Assembly: GCA_031401235.1 (NCBI GenBank)
Contig: JANNRJ010000032.1
Location: forward strand, 1-32,332
Origin: UBA3006 sp031401235
GTDB taxonomy: Bacteria > Actinomycetota > Acidimicrobiia > Acidimicrobiales > Ilumatobacteraceae
Direction of reading: 5' to 3'
DNA length: 32,332 bases
Shown here: positions 7,687 to 15,496 of the stretch, in pieces
Layout of the letters: each line of letters begins with the position of its first letter
Position numbering within the stretch: position 1 is the stretch's first letter
Translations under genes and position numbers: made by a program
The notes under the pieces: generated by a model
The model's database searches: none
What the model was told of the DNA's origin: nothing
Seen by the model: the letters and a program-made list of their open reading frames with translations, nothing else

Positions 7687-9155
7687 AAGAATTCGTTGAC
7701 AATTGTCATTATCGCGTCTGCATTCCACGCGGCCTCGCCGGGACGAAGTGGTGAGGGTCCGAATTCAACGGTAAGACTAATTCCATTTGGGCCTTGAATA
7801 GACCGAGTCCAAATTGAACCAGTACCGCTATAAGTGCCACCGAAAATAGGGAGTATCGGCAGCTGAACCAGTGAGGCATAGCGAGCTCGAATTTCGCCTG
7901 CGCGACCGACGCCTGGTGCGATTCTAAAATAATCCTGGTGATACCAAATCACGATTTGTGGTTTGATGAGGTTTCCAAGGCGCACCATTGCTTGGACTTC
8001 TGGTTCGCTCGCCGCGCTTTGGCCGGCGTATTGCCAATAGCCAGGATCCCCAGAAGGGCTCCACTGGGTTGGAAAGTTGCGGTTGAGGTCGACCCCATTG
8101 GCGTTCTGACGAGTCCGATCGGTTTGACCGTCGGGGTTCATCGTTGGTGCTAGCCATAGGTCGATTTTTGCGCTGAGTTCCATCGTTTTTAACAAGTCCA
8201 CAACGGCTACACCGGCATCCTCGTCACCGTGAATTGCTCCGACAACTAGGACACTCACTCCATCAGGAACACCTCGACGATAAACCAGCAGGGGAGTATC
8301 ACGAACCGAGCGACCAAATTCCAGATCAGTATTGAATGGAATTTCTCCTCTGGTGGCAAAATTTTGAATGCTGATGGCCTGAGGAATAACGGTGGGTTCA
8401 GTTGTGGCAACGACAATTGGCGCCAATGCAAGCGGTGCGGTTGAGTCGTTTTTGGCGAGCACAATGATCAGGGTGACCACAAGCATGATGATTGCGGCAG
8501 CGACCTTGACGAATATCTGCCTTCGTTGTCGACGGAGCGATGCCGATAGAAGGCGTGAATCCGAAACTTGTCCGCCAATTGGCCGCTGGGAATCTAAGAA
8601 TTGTGTTGCAACGGTTTGATCACTAAATTCTCTAGTGCTAAGTGTCGGAGGGGGCACTTGGAGGACAAATTTGGTCGGCGACGTAATTTGATCGGCAACT
8701 TCGTCGGTGAATGCGGCGCGACGCCCAGATCGTTTGGTGTCAATGTGCCAAATTCGACCAACTGGGTCCGTGTACGAGAGGTTGAGAATTCGAGCCCTGG
8801 CTTCAGCGGCAGAGATTTCGCCGTTTTCGAAGGCAAGACAAGTTTGTTGGTACATCTGGTCGAGGCGGGCAAGCTCGACCGATGCCCGCGGAGTCGAGTC
8901 CGTGCGCGGTACGTCGTGTATATATTTCGTGGGCGGACTTAATTGATCGGTAATCTCGTCGGTGAATGCGGCGCGACGACCTGATTGCTTAGTGTCGATG
9001 TGCCAAACCCGACCTTCGGGGTCTGTATATGTGAGATTGAGAATCCGTGCCCTTGCTTCTGCTGGCGATATTTCGCCGTTCTCGAAAGCAACGCAAGCCT
9101 GTTGGTATAGATGATCCAATCGAACGAGTTCGGGATGAAGGGGATCGATGATCAT
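7683..9155 (-). CDS. Membrane-anchored M14 zinc carboxypeptidase with duplicated N-terminal module
   Basis: The C-terminal half (residues about 265-490) is an M14 metallocarboxypeptidase: zinc ligands H309 and E312 in GAIHGDED, substrate-binding N358-R359 in GVDLNRNFP, third ligand H406 in WYHQDYF, and catalytic E464 in LTVEFGP. One membrane segment at about 214-234 puts this domain outside the cell, so peptidoglycan peptides are a likely substrate. The cytoplasmic N-terminus has two copies of a module of about 68 residues (10-77 and 95-162), each with YQQxCxAFENGEIS, EARARILNL and a TDPxGRxWHIDT strand pair; I do not recognise this module. ATG at 9155 is preferred over an upstream TTG at 9191 because GGGGAG lies eight bases before it. 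A TAGAAT box at 9195-9200 could drive it. Confidence 0.88.
   Translation of the reverse strand: MIIDPLHPELVRLDHLYQQACVAFENGEISPAEARARILNLTYTDPEGRVWHIDTKQSGRRAAFTDEITDQLSPPTKYIHDVPRTDSTPRASVELARLDQMYQQTCLAFENGEISAAEARARILNLSYTDPVGRIWHIDTKRSGRRAAFTDEVADQITSPTKFVLQVPPPTLSTREFSDQTVATQFLDSQRPIGGQVSDSRLLSASLRRQRRQIFVKVAAAIIMLVVTLIIVLAKNDSTAPLALAPIVVATTEPTVIPQAISIQNFATRGEIPFNTDLEFGRSVRDTPLLVYRRGVPDGVSVLVVGAIHGDEDAGVAVVDLLKTMELSAKIDLWLAPTMNPDGQTDRTRQNANGVDLNRNFPTQWSPSGDPGYWQYAGQSAASEPEVQAMVRLGNLIKPQIVIWYHQDYFRIAPGVGRAGEIRARYASLVQLPILPIFGGTYSGTGSIWTRSIQGPNGISLTVEFGPSPLRPGEAAWNADAIMTIVNEFF
8670..9128 (-). repeat. In-frame tandem duplication in the carboxypeptidase gene
   Basis: Two coding repeats of about 204 bases, at 8922-9128 and 8670-8873, encode modules that are identical at roughly 53 of 68 residues. 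Most differences are conservative (I/V, S/T, L/M). A spacer of about 17 residues separates them. Confidence 0.85.
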
Positions 9156-9194
9156 TTCTCCGGCTCCCCGGGCGAGTCTGACATGTCTCAATCA

Positions 9195-9200
9195 ATTCTA
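9195..9200 (-). promoter_or_regulatory. Putative -10 box for the carboxypeptidase gene
   Basis: TAGAAT on the minus strand places a transcript start near 9188, leaving about 33 bases of leader with a GGGGAG Shine-Dalgarno before the ATG at 9155. No convincing -35 is seen. Confidence 0.45.
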
Positions 9201-9254
9201 ATCGGGCTGTATCAGTACTAAATGGCGCATCGGTATCGAGCCAAATTTCTGCGC

Positions 9255-9282
9255 TTGACTTCGGTTCTCATTGACCTACAGT
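9255..9282 (+). promoter_or_regulatory. Sigma70-like promoter for the small basic protein gene
   Basis: TTGACT (9255-9260) and TACAGT (9277-9282) are separated by 16 bases. Transcription would start near 9289, about 20 bases before the TTG at 9310, with GGGA in between. This is the clearest two-element promoter in the window. Confidence 0.5.
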
Positions 9283-9309
9283 TCGTAAGATATGAAATTG
9301 GGACCTGGC

Positions 9310-9438
9310 TTGTCATTCTCATGGAAGAGGGCATTTGGAGTCACGAAAGCGAAGCGCAAAATTTCTCGGGCTACTGGAGTTCCGATGAGCAAGTCCGGAC
9401 GTCGGTCCAAGTTCGGGCGGATGTTTGGAATCAAGTGA
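9310..9438 (+). CDS. Small highly basic protein (42 residues), unknown function
   Basis: Reading from TTG at 9310 gives 42 residues with 13 Lys/Arg and no acidic residue. It begins MSFSWKRAFG, has TKAKRKISRATG in the middle and SKSGRRSKFGRM near the end. This pattern (WKR..G, then a K/R-rich helix, then TGVP and SGR..K) looks like real coding sequence and not chance translation. A longer reading of the same stretch in another frame (9222-9452) looks random by comparison. A promoter lies at 9255-9282 and GGGA seven bases before the start. It is 27 bases upstream of the FMN-binding gene and probably shares its transcript. The charge suggests nucleic-acid, ribosome or membrane binding; that is inference only. 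Confidence 0.55.
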   Translation: MSFSWKRAFGVTKAKRKISRATGVPMSKSGRRSKFGRMFGIK

Positions 9439-9465
9439 CAACCGACATTTAAGAACCGAAAAACT

Positions 9466-10077
9466 ATGTCCGAATTTTATGGCGAAATTCATCGCGAGTT
9501 GCAAGATCGATACGATACGCGCCGTCTCGCCGACCGACTTGAAGAAAAAATAGTGCATGACACCCTCACACTTGATGAGCAAAATTACATTGCGTCTCGG
9601 GACATGTTTTTCCTGGCCACCGTGGATGCGCATGGCTATGTGAATTGCTCGTATCGTGGAGGCGAGCCTGGGTTTGTTCGTGCAGTGGACGAGCACACTG
9701 TCGTATTTCCGAACTACGACGGCAACGGAATGTATTTGTCGATGGGTAATGTCCTCGACGCAAGCGAAGTCGGAATTCTTTTCATCGACTTCGAGAATAG
9801 TAATCGAATGCGTTTCAATGGAACCGCCACGATTGATTTCAATGATCCACTGATGACCGAATTTCCCGAAGCGCAATTTATCGTGCGGGTGAGGGCTCGA
9901 GAGATTTTTGCCAACTGCCCTCGCTATGTACACAAGATGAAACTCGTCGAACGCTCGCGTTTTGCACCTAAGAGCGACATTCTGACTCCGGTGCCGAGTT
10001 GGAAGACGAGTGAGTGGGCGGCCGACGCACTCGCCGAAAATGATCCGGCGCGCGACCCAAAACGAGAGATCCTATGA
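9466..10077 (+). CDS. Pyridoxamine 5'-phosphate oxidase-like FMN-binding protein
   Basis: A soluble split-barrel flavin-binding protein of the PNPOx-related group, 203 residues. Features are an N-terminal helical lead (residues 1-40), then SRDMFFLATVDAHGYVNCSYRG as the first barrel strands, NYDGNGMYLSMGNVLDASEVGILFIDF, and a conserved RMRFNGTATI strand that contacts flavin in the family. It is not a biosynthetic PdxH, as the C-terminal substrate signature is missing; an F420- or FMN-dependent reductase or a redox sensor is possible. ATG at 9466 has only a weak upstream Shine-Dalgarno. An ATG overlaps its stop (ATGA) and opens a 22-codon frame, but no recognisable gene follows. Confidence 0.8.
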   Translation: MSEFYGEIHRELQDRYDTRRLADRLEEKIVHDTLTLDEQNYIASRDMFFLATVDAHGYVNCSYRGGEPGFVRAVDEHTVVFPNYDGNGMYLSMGNVLDASEVGILFIDFENSNRMRFNGTATIDFNDPLMTEFPEAQFIVRVRAREIFANCPRYVHKMKLVERSRFAPKSDILTPVPSWKTSEWAADALAENDPARDPKREIL

Positions 10078-10336
10078 GTCGTACAGATTGGCGTTGGGGT
10101 GATCCAGTGGTTGACTGTCCGACGCGAACTCACGTTGATTGAGTCTAAGAATCAGACGAAGATAAAAACTCTTAGAAAACTTCTCACGGCCGACAAAACC
10201 ATCCCGACAACCAACGTTGAGACCAAGATTTCGGACACGCGTTCAATTTGGCCTTGCGCGAACGGCAAAGACTCAGAGAATAGGGGCGAACGGGACATTA
10301 GAGTCTCATTAGGACTATGCGCTTATTCGGCTTCAA

Positions 10337-10356
10337 AAGTTGAATTCCGTCAACTT
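10337..10356. promoter_or_regulatory. Perfect inverted repeat upstream of the histidine kinase gene
   Basis: AAGTTGA (10337-10343) and TCAACTT (10350-10356) form a perfect 7-bp dyad with a 6-bp spacer, 33 bases before the ATG at 10390. There is no T-run, so an operator is more likely than a terminator. The stretch 10078-10389 otherwise holds only a looser dyad (TCTAAGA 10144-10150, TCTTAGA 10170-10176) and the 22-codon frame described in the findings; I see no gene in it. Confidence 0.45.
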
Positions 10357-10389
10357 CGATTGTGATTGATTGCAGAGGATTTCAATAGC

Positions 10390-11160
10390 ATGAACCAAAG
10401 GAAACTTGCCGCGACAGCGAAGGAAAAGGAAGTTGTCCGACGCAAATTGGCGGTGACGGATAAACAGCTTGCCGTATCAAATGAGGCGGTGCGGAACTTT
10501 CTTGGACTAGTTGCGCATGACCTGCGATCGCCAGTCGCGGTAATTGTGGGTTACGCACAGGCTCTATGCGAAAACTGGGATGCGTTCAGCGAAGAGGGGC
10601 GGTGGGACGCTGTGACCACTATTGCTCGCCGATCCCAATTTTTATCCAGACTCGTTAATGACCTATTTACTCTGTCGAGCATCGAGAGCGGCGGCCTGAA
10701 TGCGCAGATCGAAATGGTCATGTTGCGGGATGCCATCGAAGAGTGCATCGAATCAACCGACTGGGACGCCACCAATGTGTCGGTCTCTTGTTCGCCAGAT
10801 CTGGCGGTCTTGGTCGACCCGCTTCACCTGTCGCGGATCTTGGTCAATTACATTCAGAACGCCTTCAATTATGGTGAACCGCCAGTGGGAGTCGAGGCGA
10901 CCCAGGTTGGCGATATGGTTCAGATTCGAGTTCTGGATCATGGACTGGGCGTGCCGCCAGAGTTCGTCCCCAGACTGTTCGGCAAGTTTTCCCGTGTAAA
11001 TGCCACAAATAAAAAAGGGGAAAAAGGCACGGGCCTTGGTTTGTCGATCGTGCGCGGGCTGGCCGAAGTTTACGGTGGTCGGACGAGTTATGAACCAAAT
11101 ATTCCCAGCGGTGCCATTTTCATCGTCCACCTACCAACATCTGAAAGGACAATTTTATGA
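10390..11160 (+). CDS. Sensorless soluble histidine kinase
   Basis: A two-component kinase made of almost nothing but the core. Residues 1-35 form a charged helical lead, probably a coiled coil. The dimerisation/phosphotransfer helix has VAHDLRSPVAVIVGY with the phospho-accepting His43. The ATPase domain follows with the N box (VNYIQNAFNYGEPP), G1 (DHGLGVPP), an F box (LFGKFSR) and G2 (KGTGLGLSIV). No PAS, GAF, HAMP or membrane segment is present, so any signal must come from a partner. ATG at 10390 with AGAGG about 11 bases upstream is preferred; an in-frame TTG at 10366 would add eight residues. It overlaps the response regulator by ATGA. Confidence 0.9.
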   Translation: MNQRKLAATAKEKEVVRRKLAVTDKQLAVSNEAVRNFLGLVAHDLRSPVAVIVGYAQALCENWDAFSEEGRWDAVTTIARRSQFLSRLVNDLFTLSSIESGGLNAQIEMVMLRDAIEECIESTDWDATNVSVSCSPDLAVLVDPLHLSRILVNYIQNAFNYGEPPVGVEATQVGDMVQIRVLDHGLGVPPEFVPRLFGKFSRVNATNKKGEKGTGLGLSIVRGLAEVYGGRTSYEPNIPSGAIFIVHLPTSERTIL

Positions 11161-11525
11161 AGCTTTATATAGTGGTTGAAGACGACGCCGACATTCGGCG
11201 TCTGGTTAAATTGCTTTTTTCCAGAGACCCCAATTTCGAAGTGATTGGCGAGACGGACTCGGCTGAAGAATGTCTTGAAATATTGAAGGCGGTAGAAGAA
11301 GAGGGGCTTATCGTACTCGATCACACTCTCGAAGGTGAATTAGACGGTATTTCGGCGGCACCGCACTTCAAGGAAGTTGCTCCGAAGATGAAGATTATTT
11401 TATTTACGGCCGATTCAAATCTGAGGGCTCGGGCTAAGAAAGAGCCAGCAATTGATGCGTTCGTGGTCAAAACAGAAATTGTGAAGCTCTTGCCCACCGC
11501 TAGACGGCTTTGCGGTCTGGAGTAG
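11157..11525 (+). CDS. Single-domain response regulator receiver
   Basis: A CheY-like receiver of 122 residues with no output domain. The acidic pocket is E8-D9-D10, the phospho-acceptor is Asp55 in LIVLDHTLEG, the switch Thr is T84 in LFTAD, and the conserved Lys is K105 in VVKTE. Its start overlaps the kinase stop, so the two are translationally coupled and surely partners. With no DNA-binding part it must act by protein contact or as a step in a phosphorelay. The ADSNLRARAKKE stretch is more charged than usual for this region. Confidence 0.9.
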   Translation: MKLYIVVEDDADIRRLVKLLFSRDPNFEVIGETDSAEECLEILKAVEEEGLIVLDHTLEGELDGISAAPHFKEVAPKMKIILFTADSNLRARAKKEPAIDAFVVKTEIVKLLPTARRLCGLE

Positions 11526-11621
11526 TCGTCGGGCGTACATTTAAGCGCGGGGATCCACTACTGCGAAAGAATGCTTTAGCGGTCGCGGTGCGTTCGTCGT
11601 CAATGACTTACAACTGCGATC

Positions 11622-11627
11622 TAGGCT
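11622..11627 (+). promoter_or_regulatory. -10 box for a leaderless amidohydrolase transcript
   Basis: TAGGCT fits TANNNT and lies seven bases before the ATG at 11635, so the transcript would begin at the start codon. No Shine-Dalgarno is present in the intervening bases. Confidence 0.5.
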
Positions 11628-11634
11628 GAAAGTA

Positions 11635-13014
11635 ATGGCCAACGGTCGTACATTTCTATTGCGTAATGCGGTGGTGCTACCGATGGAAGGCGCCAAAGTA
11701 GTGCACGATCCTGGCTCGGTATTGGTAATCGATGGCGTCATCGAGGCGGTGGGAACCGTGGCCGAAATTGATCATCATCCAGCAGCGACATCAGTTGATG
11801 TGATCGATATGAGTGGTCATGTACTCGTGCCGGGATTTCACAACTGTCATCTCCATTCGGGTTTGCTCCGAGGTACGGCTGAATCACTGGCATTGTGGGA
11901 ATGGCTAGAGAAACATGTAGACCCAGCACATCGTGCCTTGACCCCAGAAATTGCCGAGGCTGCTTCGTGGATGGCGTATACCGAATGTCTTCGCGGCGGA
12001 ACCACATCGGTGCTTGATATGTGGCGTTTCATGGAGGGTTCTGCGCGAGCCGCCGAACACATCGGAATCCGAGCCACACTTGCACCGTACACAGCGGATC
12101 TTTACGACTATTTCGAAACAATGGCTTCGAATCGGCGCCTACTCGAGACTCATCGAACCGCCGCAAACGGTCGAGTCCGTACATGGGTAGGCCTCGAACA
12201 TATTTTTTATTGCTCCCCAGAAATGTTCCATGAAGCGGCTGCCCTGGCCGCGGAGTTCGATACAGGAATCCACACTCACTCTTCGGAATCGATTTGGGAA
12301 GTCGACGAATGTATACGACAGTTCGGTCGACGCCCAATTGAGGAATTTCACCGCCGCGGGATCCTGGGCCCGTCCACGGTGATTGCTCATGGCGTCTGGC
12401 TAGACGACCATGAAGTGGAGTTGCTGGCGCAAACCGGAACGAGCATCACCCATTGCCCGTGTTCGAACATGAAACTCGCTTCGGGTGCTGCTCGTGTTGG
12501 CTTTTACCGTGAGCAAGGGGTGACCGTGGCGCTCGGAACAGATGGAGAAAAGGAGAACAATAATCTCGACATGCTCGAAGAGATGAAGTTTGCCTCATTA
12601 CTCCAGAAAGTATCAACGCTTGACCCGACGGTCGGAGATCCGTGGGAAATTCTGGACATGGCAACTTTGTCTGGTGCCAAAGCTCTCGGGCTCAGCGACA
12701 TCACGGGTTCACTTGAGCGAGGTAAGCAGGCTGACATCGTGGCCGTCGATTTAAGTGGGGTGCACTTCGTACCGGTGCTGCGTGGCAACAATTTCAATAT
12801 TCCGGCGCACCTCGTATTTACAGCCTCAAGTCACGATGTTTCCGATGTTTGGGTCCAGGGTCGCCAACTCGTCAAGGATGGTTCGGTGATATCGGTCGAT
12901 GTTCGGGCTGTAACCGCTAGGGCTCAGGCCGCCGCCGAAGAGTTGTTTGAGCGCCGACGCAATCTTCCCGGACCGACTTTGAGCCCAGCGACAACTCTCA
13001 ATAAAGGTACTTGA
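11635..13014 (+). CDS. Amidohydrolase, MTA/SAH deaminase or chlorohydrolase-like
   Basis: A cytosolic zinc-dependent deaminase/hydrolase of the amidohydrolase superfamily (TrzA/AtzB/MtaD group), 459 residues. Metal and catalytic residues are visible: H72 and H74 in PGFHNCHLHS, H215 with E218 in HTHSSES, H252 in VIAHGVWLDD, and D303 in ALGTDGE. The beta-sandwich around residues 8-65 and 390-440 that flanks the barrel is present. The likely reaction is deamination of an adenosine-type or related ring compound; guanine deaminase, s-triazine hydrolase and formimino-type enzymes are alternatives. It stands as a single gene with its own leaderless-type promoter. A nucleoside role would fit the importer at the start of the window, but the link is only thematic. 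Confidence 0.85.
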   Translation: MANGRTFLLRNAVVLPMEGAKVVHDPGSVLVIDGVIEAVGTVAEIDHHPAATSVDVIDMSGHVLVPGFHNCHLHSGLLRGTAESLALWEWLEKHVDPAHRALTPEIAEAASWMAYTECLRGGTTSVLDMWRFMEGSARAAEHIGIRATLAPYTADLYDYFETMASNRRLLETHRTAANGRVRTWVGLEHIFYCSPEMFHEAAALAAEFDTGIHTHSSESIWEVDECIRQFGRRPIEEFHRRGILGPSTVIAHGVWLDDHEVELLAQTGTSITHCPCSNMKLASGAARVGFYREQGVTVALGTDGEKENNNLDMLEEMKFASLLQKVSTLDPTVGDPWEILDMATLSGAKALGLSDITGSLERGKQADIVAVDLSGVHFVPVLRGNNFNIPAHLVFTASSHDVSDVWVQGRQLVKDGSVISVDVRAVTARAQAAAEELFERRRNLPGPTLSPATTLNKGT

Positions 13015-13054
13015 TCAACGTTCTTGATACTCGAACAGGAGATTTGATGTGATG

Positions 13055-13060
13055 TACGCT
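13055..13060 (+). promoter_or_regulatory. -10 box for a leaderless DUF4389 transcript
   Basis: TACGCT lies six bases before the ATG at 13067, with no Shine-Dalgarno between them. Confidence 0.5.
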
Positions 13061-13066
13061 TACTGA

Positions 13067-13624
13067 ATGACTTCACCACATTTTTCAGTTGAGTTCAGCG
13101 AACGACGTGATCGTTTAACCTCGGTCTTTCGAATTTTCCTGGCGATTCCGCATTTACTCGTCTTAAGTGCGTGGGGATCACTGGTGCAAACGCTCGCCTT
13201 TATTCAATGGTGGATAATTCTGTTTACTGGAAAGCGAAATAGCGGAATTTGGAACATGCAAAATTCGTGGCTTGCGTACGCATCGCGCGGCTATGGCTAT
13301 ACGTACTTACTGTTTGACAAATGGCCCGCATTTGGAGACAAACCAGATGGCGAACCCACAACATTTGAGTTTCTATACGATCAAGACGCGGAACGGCTAT
13401 CAAGTTTCTTTCGATTAATCATGTTAATTCCGGCCCTTCTAATTTATTTCGCCATGGGGATTGCTTCGGCGTTTGCCCTTGCGATTTCTTGGTTCGCCAT
13501 CTTGATCACGGGAAAGCAGCCGCGAGGTCTCTTTGACTTTATTTTGAAAACTCATCGGTATTGGATCTCCCTATATGCCTTTGGTCTCCTGATGACCGAT
13601 TCATTTCCGAATTCGAAAGCGTGA
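13067..13624 (+). CDS. DUF4389 membrane protein
   Basis: A 185-residue membrane protein with two similar halves, each an RLTSVFRIFLAIPHLLV / RLSSFFRLIMLIPALLI hydrophobic helix followed by a second segment ending in W-ILFTGKRNSG / WFAILITGKQPRG. This two-copy pattern is the DUF4389 family signature. The short FLYD and FSVEFSERRDR strands before each helix pair are also repeated. Function is unknown. The next gene starts 16-25 bases downstream with a good Shine-Dalgarno, so the two may form an operon. Confidence 0.85.
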   Translation: MTSPHFSVEFSERRDRLTSVFRIFLAIPHLLVLSAWGSLVQTLAFIQWWIILFTGKRNSGIWNMQNSWLAYASRGYGYTYLLFDKWPAFGDKPDGEPTTFEFLYDQDAERLSSFFRLIMLIPALLIYFAMGIASAFALAISWFAILITGKQPRGLFDFILKTHRYWISLYAFGLLMTDSFPNSKA

Positions 13625-13649
13625 GATCAAGTCGAGGAGTTTGAAAGTA

Positions 13650-14744
13650 TTGATAAATAGACGCGGGTTGGCGTTTTCTGCGTTAATTCTCTCCTTCTTC
13701 CTCATTCAAGGTGGGATCAATAGCTCGGTCAACGCGCTAACCGATCCCAAGGCGAAATTTGTACAAATAGGACTCTTCGATAAACCCATCGATATTGCTT
13801 CGCGCGTCAACGACAGCGGTCTCTACATTGCCCAGCAGGCGGGTCGGGTGGTCCGATTTGGAGCCAATGGTAAGAGAACGGTGACTCTTGATCTCTCAAC
13901 TCTCATCAGCACGGGGAGAGAGCAAGGCCTACTTGGACTGGTATTTCATCCGTCAGGACAATCAATATTTGTCAATTACACCGATCTCAAGGGTGACACT
14001 GTGGTCGCCCGCTACGCGATAAAACTGGATGGCACCGCAGTCGCTTTGTCACGGATCGTGCTGTTCACCCTGCGCCAGCCGTACCCAAAACACAACGGCG
14101 GAGGACTCGCGTTCGGTCCAAATGGGCGACTGTTTATTGCCACAGGAGACGGCGGTGGTAGTGGAGATCCAGAGCGTCGTGCGCTCGACCCAAAATCTCA
14201 ACTTGGGAAATTGATCTCGGTGAACCCGAATGCGACAAGTCAATCCGGCAACGGTCTCATTATCTGGTCGCGGGGATTGCGTAATCCATGGCGTTTCGAA
14301 TTTGATGTTCAGGGAAATCTTTGGATCGCCGACGTCGGCCAAAACACTTGGGAGGAAGTCAATTTAGCGCTGGCAACTGACGGTTTTGGAAAAGGGAAGA
14401 GTTTCGGATGGAGTGCATATGAAGCAAATTCCCGATTCAATGCCGATCAAAGCGCTGTGGGACATTCATTTCCGATCTATTCCTACAAACATGGTGATTC
14501 AGCATGCTCGATTTCCGGAGGAACTCGTATCCGTGATACGAGACTGGTTTCGCTTAAGAACTGGTATGTGTTTGGCGATTATTGCAGCGGGACCGTCACC
14601 GCAATTTGGGTAGAACGAAATAAAACCACGCGGGTTGTTCCACTAGCGAGCAATGTCGGGTCGATCACTGCAGTGCGCACTGTATATGGTGGTGCTGCCT
14701 ACGTTCTCACCCACGAGGGCAAGGTCTTGCGGATCACAAAGTGA
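13650..14744 (+). CDS. Secreted glucose/sorbosone dehydrogenase-like beta-propeller
   Basis: A soluble-glucose-dehydrogenase-fold protein (GSDH family), probably PQQ-linked and outside the cell. A hydrophobic signal or anchor covers residues 5-25. The propeller has REQGLLGLVFHP, then HNGGGLAFGPNGRLFIATGDGGG with the catalytic-type His, LRNPWRFEFD, WIADVGQNTWEEVN and FGDYCSGTV, all family landmarks. Two Cys (CSISGG and DYCSG) may form a disulfide. A TTG at 13641 would start earlier, but it is one base from GAGGAG (13634-13639); TTG at 13650 has a 10-base spacing and is preferred. It ends five bases from the convergent SCO6745-like gene. True substrate and cofactor are not visible. Confidence 0.87.
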   Translation: MINRRGLAFSALILSFFLIQGGINSSVNALTDPKAKFVQIGLFDKPIDIASRVNDSGLYIAQQAGRVVRFGANGKRTVTLDLSTLISTGREQGLLGLVFHPSGQSIFVNYTDLKGDTVVARYAIKLDGTAVALSRIVLFTLRQPYPKHNGGGLAFGPNGRLFIATGDGGGSGDPERRALDPKSQLGKLISVNPNATSQSGNGLIIWSRGLRNPWRFEFDVQGNLWIADVGQNTWEEVNLALATDGFGKGKSFGWSAYEANSRFNADQSAVGHSFPIYSYKHGDSACSISGGTRIRDTRLVSLKNWYVFGDYCSGTVTAIWVERNKTTRVVPLASNVGSITAVRTVYGGAAYVLTHEGKVLRITK

Positions 14745-14749
14745 TTTGG

Positions 14750-15484
14750 CTATAGACCCAATGCTGATTTGATCGCGTGTGCACCAGCGATCAAAGACGC
14801 ACGCCCGGATTCATCTAAAACTCCGTAAGCCGGAGAAACCAGTTTGTCGGTGAGAGTTTCGGCTTCGGACATCTTTTGGCGAACATCTTCATCGATGTTC
14901 GGCGCATCTTCATCACTCCAACCAAACATCTTGATGTCGTTTGGGCGTTTTACAAAATGAGCCGTTTTTGAGTCAAGTCCGACTGCGCGAAGTGCCAACA
15001 GGTGAGCGCTTCCTCGAAACTCGCGCAATACAGTGACCAATTGCATCGCACGACCAGCTGTATCAGTTGCCAATGGTTCAGACTTGACGGCTGCATAAAG
15101 AGTTAAGCCGTCGGTGTCGGCCGCATCATTTACTGCGTCTGCAACGCTGACGAATTCACTTAGGTTTGGAATATTGGATAATTTGGCTCGACCCAGATTG
15201 GCACAGCACTCCAGATGCGCTTTGCCGGCAACTCGCGGCGCAACCTTTGACTTGGCAGAATCCCATGCTTTCTTGATGATTGCCGGATTGAAATAGCCAA
15301 ATGCAGATGCGACTGCCGAACCTTCACAATCGCCGAGTGATCCGCCACGACCTATTACATAGAACTGCATTCCGTCCAGCCCCAATTCGGTACCTTTGGC
15401 TTGAGTTGCGGGCTCAAAGTAATGCGCCCAACCAATTGAACCGAAAATTGGACAAACTTCTTTAACGAGTTCTTCATTAGTCAT
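14750..15484 (-). CDS. SCO6745 family protein
   Basis: A 244-residue soluble protein resembling the actinobacterial SCO6745 family. The N-terminal FGSIGWAHYFEPATQAKGTELG stretch matches the family's ..HAVTYF-PEA...-AAGLRG.. layout, followed by GRGGSLGDCEGSAVASAFGYFNPAIIKKAW and an alanine-rich helical second half including MQLVTVLREFRGSAHLLAL. Biochemical function is unknown; a helical DNA-binding-like fold has been proposed for the family. A TACCCT box lies six bases upstream of the ATG, and the divergent hydrolase gene begins 12 bases away. Confidence 0.7.
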   Translation of the reverse strand: MTNEELVKEVCPIFGSIGWAHYFEPATQAKGTELGLDGMQFYVIGRGGSLGDCEGSAVASAFGYFNPAIIKKAWDSAKSKVAPRVAGKAHLECCANLGRAKLSNIPNLSEFVSVADAVNDAADTDGLTLYAAVKSEPLATDTAGRAMQLVTVLREFRGSAHLLALRAVGLDSKTAHFVKRPNDIKMFGWSDEDAPNIDEDVRQKMSEAETLTDKLVSPAYGVLDESGRASLIAGAHAIKSALGL

Positions 15485-15490
15485 GTCAAG

Positions 15491-15496
15491 AGGGTA
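15491..15496 (-). promoter_or_regulatory. -10 box for the SCO6745-like gene
   Basis: TACCCT on the minus strand lies six bases before the ATG at 15484, suggesting a leaderless transcript. It ends at the base next to the GTG of the divergent gene. Confidence 0.45.

Noticed and set aside
9222..9452. A 76-residue open frame overlapping the small basic protein
   Set aside because: Its composition is random-looking, it has no Shine-Dalgarno, and the frame from TTG 9310 has a far more protein-like pattern.
10099..10365. An 88-residue open frame between the flavin protein and the kinase
   Set aside because: No start signal, no recognisable motif and ordinary non-coding composition; it only happens to lack stops.
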